Below are positions 7,555 to 14,967 of a stretch of 64,000 nt of DNA, one piece after another. Position 1 is the first letter of the stretch; every line of letters begins with the position of its first letter. Both the position numbers and the translations under genes were made by a program. The stretch spans positions 53,337-117,336 of the forward strand of contig DAIMZL010000002.1 in the NCBI GenBank assembly GCA_036733965.1, read 5' to 3'. This stretch comes from JAEXOD01 sp937930275 (lineage in GTDB: Bacteria; Bacteroidota; Ignavibacteria; Ignavibacteriales; Melioribacteraceae). The notes beneath the pieces were generated by a model. That model did no database searches. It saw only the letters and a program-made list of their open reading frames with translations, and was not told the origin of the DNA.

Positions 7555-10284
7555 TTATTTTTCTATTTTTTCAATTGCTATGCTGCAAACAAAATTTACC
7601 ATCTCAAATTCGGTCGCAGTAGTATTTATTTCATCAACTGCATAAATACAGTCGGCTAAAGTTTCATTACATATATATTCGGAAAATTTTTGAACATAGT
7701 CAACAAGTTTTTTATCAGATTTGTATAAAATTTTTATTCTGTCAATAATGTCCAAACCGCTATCTTTTCTTAAGTTTTGCACCCTATTAACAAACTCGCG
7801 TGCATAACCTTCGGCAATTAACTCTTCAGATAGTTCTGTATCAATTGCTACCGTTATACCGTTATCTGTTTCAACTAACCAACCTTCAATATTTGAACTT
7901 AAAATTTCAACTTCTTCCAAGCCTATAGTTAAATCAGTTCCCGCAACGTTTATTTCAATTTTTCCGTCTTTTTCCAGCTTCGCAATTTCTTCTTTAGATA
8001 ATTCTTTAATTCTATTTCCTAAGTCTTTTACTAATTTACCGTATTTAGGACCAATTACCTTAAAGTTTGCCTTAGCTGATTTGTTAACTATTGAAGCTTC
8101 ATCATCAAGTACTTCAAGCTCTTTTATGTTTACTTCATCCAATATAACGTTTACCATACTTTCAACAGCAGAACGTTTTTGCTTTTCTAAAGCAACAATT
8201 ATTTTCTTTAAAGGTAATCTAACTTTTAAATTGCTTTTTGCTCTCATCGCTCTTGTTAGATATACAATTCTTTGCGCAATATCCATTTTTTCTTCAAGTT
8301 CCGGATCGCTATAAGTCGGTTTGGGAAAATCAACTAAATGTACCGATTCAAAATTTTCAAGTTTTGAAGTATCATTTAAATTTTTATATATTTCTTCACT
8401 TATCATAGGTGCAAACGGAGAAGCCAATTTTGCAATGGTTATTAAGCATTCATATAATGTTTGATAAGCCGATAATTTATTTTTATTTACTTCCGATTTC
8501 CAAAAACGTCTTCTATTTCGTCTAACATACCAATTAGATAATTGATCGATTGTAAAATTAGCAACTATTCTGGCAGCCTTTGTAACATCATATTTTTCCA
8601 TCAACATATCATATTCGGTTATCAAGCTACCTAATTTGCTAATAATCCACCTATCAATTTCAGGTCTTTCTTCATAGGGAATTAATTCTTCGTTATGTGT
8701 AAACTTATCAACATTTGCGTATAAAGCAAAGAAAGAATAAGTATTCATTAAAGTACCAAAGAACTTACGTTGCACTTCTACAACTCCTTCCCTATCAAAT
8801 AATGTTGGTTTCCAAGGAGGTGAAGTTGTTACTAAATACCAACGGGTAATATCAGCACCAAAAGTATTAAACAGTTCAAAAGGATCAACACCGTTTCCGC
8901 GTGATTTACTCATCTTTTGACCGTTTTTATCAAGTATTAATTCATTCACTAAAATATTTTTATATGCAACCTTTCCGAATAACATTGTCGAAATGGCGTG
9001 TAATGTATAAAACCATCCGCGTGTTTGGTCAATTCCTTCACATATAAAATCAGCAGGAAAATTATTTTCAAACCATTCTTTGTTTTCAAACGGATAGTGA
9101 AATTGAGCAAACGGCATTGAACCGGAATCATACCAAACATCTATTAACTCAGGCGTGCGTTTATATATTTTTCCGTTTTTTTCAAAATAAATTTCATCAA
9201 CATAAGGTTTATGTAAATCAATGTTTTCTAATTCCGAAACAGATACTCGTTTTCCGTCTTTTTCAACAAAGCCTTGTTTTAATTCTTCAATACTGCCAAC
9301 AGCTATCATGTCGCCGTCATCGCTTACCCATATAGGTAACGGTGTTGCCCAAAATCTATCTCGGCTTAAAGCCCAATCTTTATTTTCTTCAAGCCAATTG
9401 CCAAATCTACCCGTACCTACTTCAGGCGGATACCAGTTGATTGTTTTGTTTAATTCAATCATNNNNNNNNNNNNNNNNNNNNNNNNNNNNNNNNNNNNNN
9501 NNNNNNNNNNNNNNNNNNNNNNNNNNNNNNNNNNNNNNNNNNNNNNNNNNNNNNNNNNNNNNAACCCGACATTTGAAATTAAAGTCCAAGGAGTAGTTGT
9601 CCAAACTAAAAAGTAAGTATCACCGTCTTTACTTAAATCCTCATCAAGCACTTTCATAAGCACATAAACCGAAGGATCTTTTGTTTCTTTATAACCCAAA
9701 GCCAATTCATGCGAAGATAAAACCGTTTCGCTTCTGGGGCACTGCGGAACAATTTTATAATCTTTATATATTAATCCTTTATCAAATAATTGTTTTAAAG
9801 ACCACCAAACAGATTCGATATATTCGTTAGTACAAGTAATATATGCATCATCTAAATTTACCCAGTACCCCATACGTTCGGTCATTTTTTCCCAATCTTT
9901 TAAATATGTAAAAACCGAATTTCTGCAAGCACTATTATATTTTTCAATTCCAAATTCCGGAATCTCGCTTTTATTTTTAATTCCCAACTGTTTTTCAACT
10001 TCAATTTCAACGGGAAGTCCGTGAGTATCCCAACCGGCTTTTCTATTTACTCTGTAACCTTTTAATGTTTTATAACGGCATACTAAATCTTTTAAAGTAC
10101 GTGCCATTACATGATGAATTCCGGGACGTCCGTTAGCTGTCGGAGGACCTTCATAAAACATGAACGGCTTATTTTCCGGTCTGCTTGAAATACTTTTTTC
10201 AAATATTTTGTTATCTTTCCAAAATTTTAATACACTTTCCTCTATAAAAGGATAATCGATTTTTTCGTTGTACTGCTTAAACAT
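7555..10284 (-). CDS. ileS: Isoleucyl-tRNA synthetase, interrupted by an assembly gap
   Basis: A class I synthetase charging tRNA-Ile. It has the HIGH-like motif in PTANGRPGIHHVMART (about residues 49-63), GWDTHGLPVE, the start of the editing-domain region (VWTTTPWTLISN), KMSKS in DKNGQKMSKSRGNG, and a C-terminal anticodon-binding region. The visible sequence is about 876 residues, whereas this IleS type is usually about 1,040-1,080. The 100-N placeholder at 9463-9562 therefore hides roughly 170-200 residues, most of the CP1 proofreading domain. That the frame stays open across the Ns is coincidence. It starts 38 nt after the membrane-protein gene. Confidence 0.96.
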   Translation of the reverse strand: MFKQYNEKIDYPFIEESVLKFWKDNKIFEKSISSRPENKPFMFYEGPPTANGRPGIHHVMARTLKDLVCRYKTLKGYRVNRKAGWDTHGLPVEIEVEKQLGIKNKSEIPEFGIEKYNSACRNSVFTYLKDWEKMTERMGYWVNLDDAYITCTNEYIESVWWSLKQLFDKGLIYKDYKIVPQCPRSETVLSSHELALGYKETKDPSVYVLMKVLDEDLSKDGDTYFLVWTTTPWTLISNVGXXXXXXXXXXXXXXXXXXXXXXXXXXXXXXXXXXMIELNKTINWYPPEVGTGRFGNWLEENKDWALSRDRFWATPLPIWVSDDGDMIAVGSIEELKQGFVEKDGKRVSVSELENIDLHKPYVDEIYFEKNGKIYKRTPELIDVWYDSGSMPFAQFHYPFENKEWFENNFPADFICEGIDQTRGWFYTLHAISTMLFGKVAYKNILVNELILDKNGQKMSKSRGNGVDPFELFNTFGADITRWYLVTTSPPWKPTLFDREGVVEVQRKFFGTLMNTYSFFALYANVDKFTHNEELIPYEERPEIDRWIISKLGSLITEYDMLMEKYDVTKAARIVANFTIDQLSNWYVRRNRRRFWKSEVNKNKLSAYQTLYECLITIAKLASPFAPMISEEIYKNLNDTSKLENFESVHLVDFPKPTYSDPELEEKMDIAQRIVYLTRAMRAKSNLKVRLPLKKIIVALEKQKRSAVESMVNVILDEVNIKELEVLDDEASIVNKSAKANFKVIGPKYGKLVKDLGNRIKELSKEEIAKLEKDGKIEINVAGTDLTIGLEEVEILSSNIEGWLVETDNGITVAIDTELSEELIAEGYAREFVNRVQNLRKDSGLDIIDRIKILYKSDKKLVDYVQKFSEYICNETLADCIYAVDEINTTATEFEMVNFVCSIAIEKIEK
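9463..9562. other. Assembly gap (100 N) within ileS
   Basis: Exactly 100 N. The fixed length shows this is a scaffolding placeholder, not a measured distance. Judged by usual IleS length, the missing DNA is probably around 500-600 bp. Confidence 0.97.
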
Positions 10285-10322
10285 ACTACCTTATTAATTT
10301 ATGTTAAACATTATTTATTTAT

Positions 10323-10940
10323 TTATTCTTCTTCAGGTTGTTCATATTTTTTTATTAATTCTCTTTCTGTTCTTACAAGCTCTTTAAGCTTTATCTCAAA
10401 CTGTTCAGATTTTAATTGTATATCTTTAAGTTTTTTTTCGGCTTCCAAAATTATTTTTTCAGCTTTCAATTTTGCTTCTTGAATAGTCAAGTCCGCTTCT
10501 TTTACATTGCTTTCAATTATCGGAGTAACAGATTTTTTTTGTTCACAAACAGATAGTTTTTGTTGAAGAAAAAACACTTCGTTTACTGCCAAACCAAAAA
10601 AACCCATGCTTCCGACACTAATTAATCGCAACGAATATAACAGCATATTTTCTACAGTCATATCTTCAAAACCAAAATACTGACTAAAAATAGAAACCAT
10701 AAACAGACTAAAAGCAACATTGGCAACTATAACCGCAAAAACTATTTTTCCGCCGAACGAGTACCCCATTATTTTATTCATTAAGTATCCGCAGGCAAAA
10801 ACCAACAGCATTATAACAAACCATACACTGTAGCTTGTAAATGCGTGTTGTAAAATATCGGCTTTAATAAAGTTTGAAATAAACAATAAAAATACCATTA
10901 ATGCCGGTGTAAGATAATATGAATTTTTTATTTTGTTCAC
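10323..10940 (-). CDS. Membrane protein with C-terminal coiled coil, function unknown
   Basis: A 205-residue protein starting at GTG 10940. It has four likely transmembrane helices (about 11-28, 36-57, 63-86 and 93-123) followed by a charged coiled-coil tail (about 140-205, rich in K, E and L). The start overlaps the stop of the upstream phosphorylase gene (GTGA), so the two are translationally coupled. Position between divIVA/PNP and ileS in a division-adjacent cluster suggests an envelope-related role, but I do not recognise the family and assign no function. Confidence 0.75.
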   Translation of the reverse strand: MNKIKNSYYLTPALMVFLLFISNFIKADILQHAFTSYSVWFVIMLLVFACGYLMNKIMGYSFGGKIVFAVIVANVAFSLFMVSIFSQYFGFEDMTVENMLLYSLRLISVGSMGFFGLAVNEVFFLQQKLSVCEQKKSVTPIIESNVKEADLTIQEAKLKAEKIILEAEKKLKDIQLKSEQFEIKLKELVRTERELIKKYEQPEEE

Positions 10941-11344
10941 AGTTTACCAACTACCTCTTTCATAATTTTTGTCATTTTAGGTTCAGCTTCTCCGGCTGCG
11001 GCAAGTATTTCTTGCAAATCTACCGGTTTTAAAGCATCAGGAAAACATTCATCGGTAACTATACTTAAACCGAATACTTTAATTCCCATTTGATTGGCTA
11101 CAATATTTTCAGGCACTGTTGACATGCCGACAACATCTGCACCGATAGCACGTAAAAACCTGTATTCCGCTTTTGTTTCCAAATTAGGACCGGCTACGGC
11201 TACATAAACACCTTTTTGTACTTTAATTTTATTCTCAAGTGCTATCTGCTCGGCTAATTCAATTATTTTTTTATCATATGCTTCACTCATATCGGGAAAA
11301 CGTGGTCCAAAATCGTCTTCATTTTTACCAATTAAAGGATTATC
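10937..11344 (-). CDS. Purine nucleoside phosphorylase, C-terminal part (5' end in gap)
   Basis: About 135 residues with the trimeric PNP signatures NPLIGKNEDDFGPRFPDMSEAYD, VAGPNLETKAEYR (purine-binding Glu) and GADVVGMSTVPE. The enzyme cleaves purine nucleosides with phosphate to free base and ribose-1-phosphate. The residue equivalent to human PNP N243, which contacts the base, is Asp here (SIVTDEC), so base preference may differ. The N-terminal half, including the phosphate loop, lies in the 100-N gap at 11345-11444. An open frame runs from here through the Ns into divIVA; that is an artefact joining two separate genes. Confidence 0.9.
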   Translation of the reverse strand, partial: DNPLIGKNEDDFGPRFPDMSEAYDKKIIELAEQIALENKIKVQKGVYVAVAGPNLETKAEYRFLRAIGADVVGMSTVPENIVANQMGIKVFGLSIVTDECFPDALKPVDLQEILAAAGEAEPKMTKIMKEVVGKL

Positions 11345-11444
11345 NNNNNNNNNNNNNNNNNNNNNNNNNNNNNNNNNNNNNNNNNNNNNNNNNNNNNNNN
11401 NNNNNNNNNNNNNNNNNNNNNNNNNNNNNNNNNNNNNNNNNNNN
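11345..11444. other. Assembly gap (100 N) between divIVA and PNP
   Basis: Exactly 100 N, a placeholder. It must hide the 3' end of divIVA and the first half of the phosphorylase gene (about 130 residues), so the real gap is at least about 400 bp. It could also hide a further small gene. Confidence 0.97.
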
Positions 11445-11776
11445 GCATCAGATTTAGCTTTTTCAACAATTTGATTTGCACGTAGTTCCGCTTCTCTAAT
11501 AATTAAAGCAGTTTGTTTTTTTGCTGATTCAACCGCTTTAGATGAAGTTTCTTGAGCAGAAACTAAAGTATTTTGCAAATGTTCTTCCATTTTTCGGTAC
11601 TTTTTGTTCTGTTCCTTAAAAACATCATTTTCTTTTTTAAGCCTATCATTTTCTGTTTGTAAAAGTTCAAATTCTTCGGCAATTCGTTCTAAAAAAGCGG
11701 TAACTTCTTCTTTATTATAACCTTTTATAGAAGTATTGAATTCTTGATTTTTTATATTTAATACACTAAGTTTCAT
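11445..11776 (-). CDS. divIVA: DivIVA-domain protein (3' end in gap)
   Basis: About 110 residues from ATG 11776, chosen because GAAGGT lies just upstream and the yggS stop is 7 nt away. The N-terminus (MKLSVLNIKNQEF, then GYNKEEVTAFLERIAEEFELL) is the conserved DivIVA lipid-binding module, followed by a long coiled coil. DivIVA proteins bind curved membrane and recruit division or polarity factors. Outside Firmicutes and Actinobacteria the role is less known. Context (yggS before, ileS after) matches the Bacillus divIVA locus. Confidence 0.88.
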
Positions 11777-11783
11777 ATTACCT

Positions 11784-12488
11784 TCAATATATTCTCTCGC
11801 CAAAAATGGCAGTTCCTATTCTTAACATTGTAGCCCCTTCTTCCAAAGCAATCAAAAAATCATTTGTCATCCCCATACTTAATTCAGTCAGGTTATATCC
11901 GTTATTATTCAGCTTATCAAAAACTTTTTTTAATCCTCTAAAAGTATAACGAATTAATTCCTCGTTATCCGTATAAGGAGCCATCGTCATTAAACCTTCA
12001 AGCTTTAAATTTTCTTTTAAACTTATATATTCTGCTAACTTGAAAATCGAATCGGTATCTTGTAAGCCAAATTTGCTTTCTTCTGCAGAAATATTACATT
12101 CAATAAAAACCGGTTGAATTTTATTAATACTGAATGCTCTCTTATTTATTTCATCCGCTAATTCAAACGATTCGACAGAGTGAATATACTTTGCATGCTT
12201 AATAATATATTTAACTTTATTGGTTTGTAAATGACCGATATAATGCCAATTTATATTTTTTTCAATTAGTTCTTCAGCTTTGTCTCTTAACTCTTGAGCT
12301 TTGTTTTCACCAAAATTTAAATAACCGTAATTAGCAACTTCCAATATTGAACCAATAGGATTATTTTTTGATACGGCTATTACCGTAATATCATCTCTAT
12401 TTCTACCGATCTCAATACATTTTTTTTGTATAATATCTTCAAGATACTTCAAATTTTCGGTAATCATAAGTTTAACTAATCCATACAA
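11784..12488 (-). CDS. yggS: YggS/PLPBP-family pyridoxal phosphate homeostasis protein
   Basis: A 234-residue protein. It has PLP-lysine K in VIAVSKNNP, NFGENKAQEL, WHYIGHLQTNKVKYI, SVESFELADEI and a C-terminal LSMGMTNDFLIALEEGATMLRIGTAIFGER. The protein binds PLP without known catalysis and affects B6 and amino-acid homeostasis. The annotated start at 12488 may be 7 codons too far upstream; ATG 12467 (MITENLKYL) fits family length equally well, and neither has a strong ribosome-binding site. It heads the cluster that runs to rluD and corresponds to Bacillus ylmE. Confidence 0.94.
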   Translation of the reverse strand: MYGLVKLMITENLKYLEDIIQKKCIEIGRNRDDITVIAVSKNNPIGSILEVANYGYLNFGENKAQELRDKAEELIEKNINWHYIGHLQTNKVKYIIKHAKYIHSVESFELADEINKRAFSINKIQPVFIECNISAEESKFGLQDTDSIFKLAEYISLKENLKLEGLMTMAPYTDNEELIRYTFRGLKKVFDKLNNNGYNLTELSMGMTNDFLIALEEGATMLRIGTAIFGERIY

Positions 12489-12610
12489 AATGATTTTTAC
12501 TTAAACCGCTAATTAAGTAAATTGTTAACTTTTTACAAAATAATAATTTAAAAAGAATATAATAATAACAAAAAATTAATTTATTATCAAATAAATTAAT
12601 CGGAACTATT

Positions 12611-12649
12611 TAAAATAAAAAACGAGTTCTTTTTGTCAAAGAACTCGTT
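12611..12649 (-). terminator. Rho-independent terminator of trxB
   Basis: Perfect 12-bp stem AACGAGTTCTTT (12621-12632) / AAAGAACTCGTT (12638-12649) with a 5-nt loop. On the minus strand it is followed by TTTTTTATTTT. It lies 25 nt after the trxB stop and separates trxB from yggS. Confidence 0.93.
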
Positions 12650-12673
12650 AAAATAAATTGTGTATTAAAAATA

Positions 12674-13624
12674 TTATTCTATTCCTTTGGATTCCAAATA
12701 CCTTTGGGCATCTAAAGCTGCCATACATCCGCTACCGGCAGCAGTAATTGCTTGGCGATAAGTGTGGTCTGCAACATCACCGGCTGCAAATACGCCTTCA
12801 AGACTTGTATTTGTCGAACCCGGTTTAACTTTTAAATATCCGTTTTCGAATGTTTCAAGTTTACCTTCAAAAATTTTAGTATTTGGCTGATGACCTATCG
12901 CAATAAAAATTCCGTCAACTTGTTGTTCTCTTAATTCGCCTGTTTTAGTATCTTTTAAAACAACCGAGGAGACCATTTTTCTATTTCCTTCGGTTTTCCC
13001 TTTAATTTCTTCTATAACCGAATTTAATGCAAATTTAATTTTAGGATTATTTTTTGTTCTATCAATCATTATTTTGGAAGCTCTAAATTCTTCTCGTCTG
13101 TGAACAATCGTCACTTCACTTGCAAATCTTGTTAGGTAATTTGCTTCTTCCATTGCCGTATCACCGCCACCGACTATCATTACTTTTAGATTTCTAAAGA
13201 AAAATCCGTCACAAGTTGCACAAGCGGAAACTCCGTAACCCATGTATTCCTTCTCAGAATCAATTCCTAATAATTTTGCGGATGCACCGGTTGCAATAAT
13301 TACAGAATCAGCCGTGTGAATTTCACTACCCGATTTTAATACATATGGATATTGCGAAAAATTGACTTCTTCAACTTCTTTAAATTGGCAATCCGCACCA
13401 AATCTTTGTGCTTGCTTCCGCATTACGTCCATTAATTCAGGTCCCTGAATTCCGTGTTCAAAGCCAGGAAAGTTTTCAACTTCAGTTGTAATGGTTAACT
13501 GTCCGCCCGGTTGTATTCCTTCAAAAACAATCGGACTTAAATTTGCTCTCGCAGTATAAATTGCGGCAGTTAGTCCTGCCGGACCGCTTCCGATTATTGC
13601 TACTTTGTGATGAAAATTATTCAT
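12674..13624 (-). CDS. trxB: Thioredoxin-disulfide reductase
   Basis: A 316-residue flavoprotein with FAD-binding GSGPAGLTAAIY (13-24), redox-active CATC (C135/C138), NADPH-binding VGGGDTAMEEA, and the C-terminal FAD motif GVFAAGDVADHTYRQAITAAGSG. It reduces thioredoxin with NADPH in the cytoplasm. Length and motifs are standard. No thioredoxin gene is in the window. It is 45 nt downstream of queG and closes the transcription unit with a strong terminator. Confidence 0.97.
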   Translation of the reverse strand: MNNFHHKVAIIGSGPAGLTAAIYTARANLSPIVFEGIQPGGQLTITTEVENFPGFEHGIQGPELMDVMRKQAQRFGADCQFKEVEEVNFSQYPYVLKSGSEIHTADSVIIATGASAKLLGIDSEKEYMGYGVSACATCDGFFFRNLKVMIVGGGDTAMEEANYLTRFASEVTIVHRREEFRASKIMIDRTKNNPKIKFALNSVIEEIKGKTEGNRKMVSSVVLKDTKTGELREQQVDGIFIAIGHQPNTKIFEGKLETFENGYLKVKPGSTNTSLEGVFAAGDVADHTYRQAITAAGSGCMAALDAQRYLESKGIE

Positions 13625-13669
13625 TATATCTCCGTTTTAATATTAATTAACAATTTGATTCAAAACTAA

Positions 13670-14605
13670 TCAAAAAGTTTCAATTTTTTTCAGAAACTCA
13701 ATATTCCTCATTATTCCTTTTAATTTTGGACGTAATATTGGGCTTTCCTTAAACTTTTTCTTAAATTCTGAAGGTTCTAAATTTTTAAAATCATCTTCCG
13801 AAAATTCAACATTTTTTCCCTCAATAAAGTTTAATTGCTTTGTATTTACAGAAAATTTTATGTTCCATGGGCATACTTCTTGACAAATATCACAACCTAA
13901 AAGCCAATTCTTTAATTTTCCTTTAAACTCATCAGGAATTTCTCCTTTATTTTCAATATTTAGATATGATATACACCTGGAAGCGTTTATTTCATAATTG
14001 CCTAATAATGCATTAGTGGGACAGTTATCAATACATTTAGTACAATTACCGCAAAAATCTCCAATCTTATTACTATAATTATCAATTTCCGAATTGCAAA
14101 TTATATTACCAATAAAAAACCAACTACCTATTTTTTTATTAATTATATTTGTATTTTTTCCCATCCACCCTAAACCGGAATTTAAAGCCCAAACCTTATC
14201 CATCACTGGACCCGTATCTACATAATATACTGCTTCAAAATCAAAAACCGTTTCTTTAATCTTTTTTATTAGTAAATCTAACATGTCCCAAATAACAAAG
14301 TGGTAATCTTTACCCCATGCATAACGACTAACCTTAAACTTATCCGGTTTTTGAGAATATTTTTCACCGCTATAATAATTTAATCCTAATGAAATAATCG
14401 ATTTACATCCACGTAATATTTTTCCCACATCTTCTCTTTTATCCAAATTATTATTCAGATATTTCATATTACCGTTGTAGCCTTTGCTTAACCAATCATT
14501 TAAATATATAACTTCCTGTTTTAGCAGCCTATACTTGCTAAATCCTACTAAATCAAATCCTGTATCCTTAGCTAATTCACTAATATAATCGGATGATAAG
14601 CTCAA
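13670..14605 (-). CDS. queG: Epoxyqueuosine reductase
   Basis: A 311-residue protein with the QueG N-terminal cobalamin-binding region and two 4Fe-4S ferredoxin-type clusters, CGNCTKCIDNCPTNAL and CDICQEVCPWN. It also has YYVDTGPVMDKVWALNSGLGWMGKN, typical of QueG. It reduces epoxyqueuosine to queuosine in tRNA as the last step of queuosine synthesis. The other que genes are not in the window. It is 3 nt from the Rieske protein gene and so probably co-transcribed. Confidence 0.95.
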   Translation of the reverse strand: MSLSSDYISELAKDTGFDLVGFSKYRLLKQEVIYLNDWLSKGYNGNMKYLNNNLDKREDVGKILRGCKSIISLGLNYYSGEKYSQKPDKFKVSRYAWGKDYHFVIWDMLDLLIKKIKETVFDFEAVYYVDTGPVMDKVWALNSGLGWMGKNTNIINKKIGSWFFIGNIICNSEIDNYSNKIGDFCGNCTKCIDNCPTNALLGNYEINASRCISYLNIENKGEIPDEFKGKLKNWLLGCDICQEVCPWNIKFSVNTKQLNFIEGKNVEFSEDDFKNLEPSEFKKKFKESPILRPKLKGIMRNIEFLKKIETF

Positions 14606-14608
14606 AAT

Positions 14609-14953
14609 TTACCAATTAAATGTTTGAGGAACAACCTTAACAAACAGTTTTTTTTCCGAAACAAATGTCTCAAATACTCTAAGACCTTTTCTTCCTCCGG
14701 GCTGTTTTCCTGTTTCCAAATCAAATTCCCAGCCATGGGCAGGACATATTACTTTATTTTCTTCTATAAAACCGTCAAATATAATTCGAGCGTGCTGGTG
14801 AGGACACATATTTGAAGTAGCAAAATATTTTCCGTTTACATAAAAAACCGCAATTTCTTCATCGTCAATTAAAAACTTTTTTCCCCTATTTTCTTTTAAG
14901 TCGTCAATATCACAAACAAAAGAAAATCCTTCCGGAATGTTATTAAAAACCAT
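14609..14953 (-). CDS. Rieske [2Fe-2S] ferredoxin-like protein
   Basis: A 114-residue soluble protein with both Rieske cluster motifs, CPHQHAR (C-P-H) and CPAHGWEFDLETG. There is no signal peptide or membrane anchor, so it resembles the small ferredoxin of NirD/BphF type rather than a cytochrome bc subunit. It is expected to carry electrons. Being 3 nt upstream of queG, it could in principle supply electrons to that reductase; this is inference. It starts 14 nt after the kinase gene. Confidence 0.9.
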   Translation of the reverse strand: MVFNNIPEGFSFVCDIDDLKENRGKKFLIDDEEIAVFYVNGKYFATSNMCPHQHARIIFDGFIEENKVICPAHGWEFDLETGKQPGGRKGLRVFETFVSEKKLFVKVVPQTFNW

Positions 14954-14967
14954 TTACAATCCCTTCA

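Noticed and set aside
7310..7645. Phe-rich plus-strand frames
   Set aside because: They are the antisense of the Lys/Glu-rich tail of the TraR/DksA-like gene; Lys codons read as Phe on the other strand.
9221..9616. Plus-strand frame through the N gap in ileS
   Set aside because: Antisense to ileS and bridged only by Ns.
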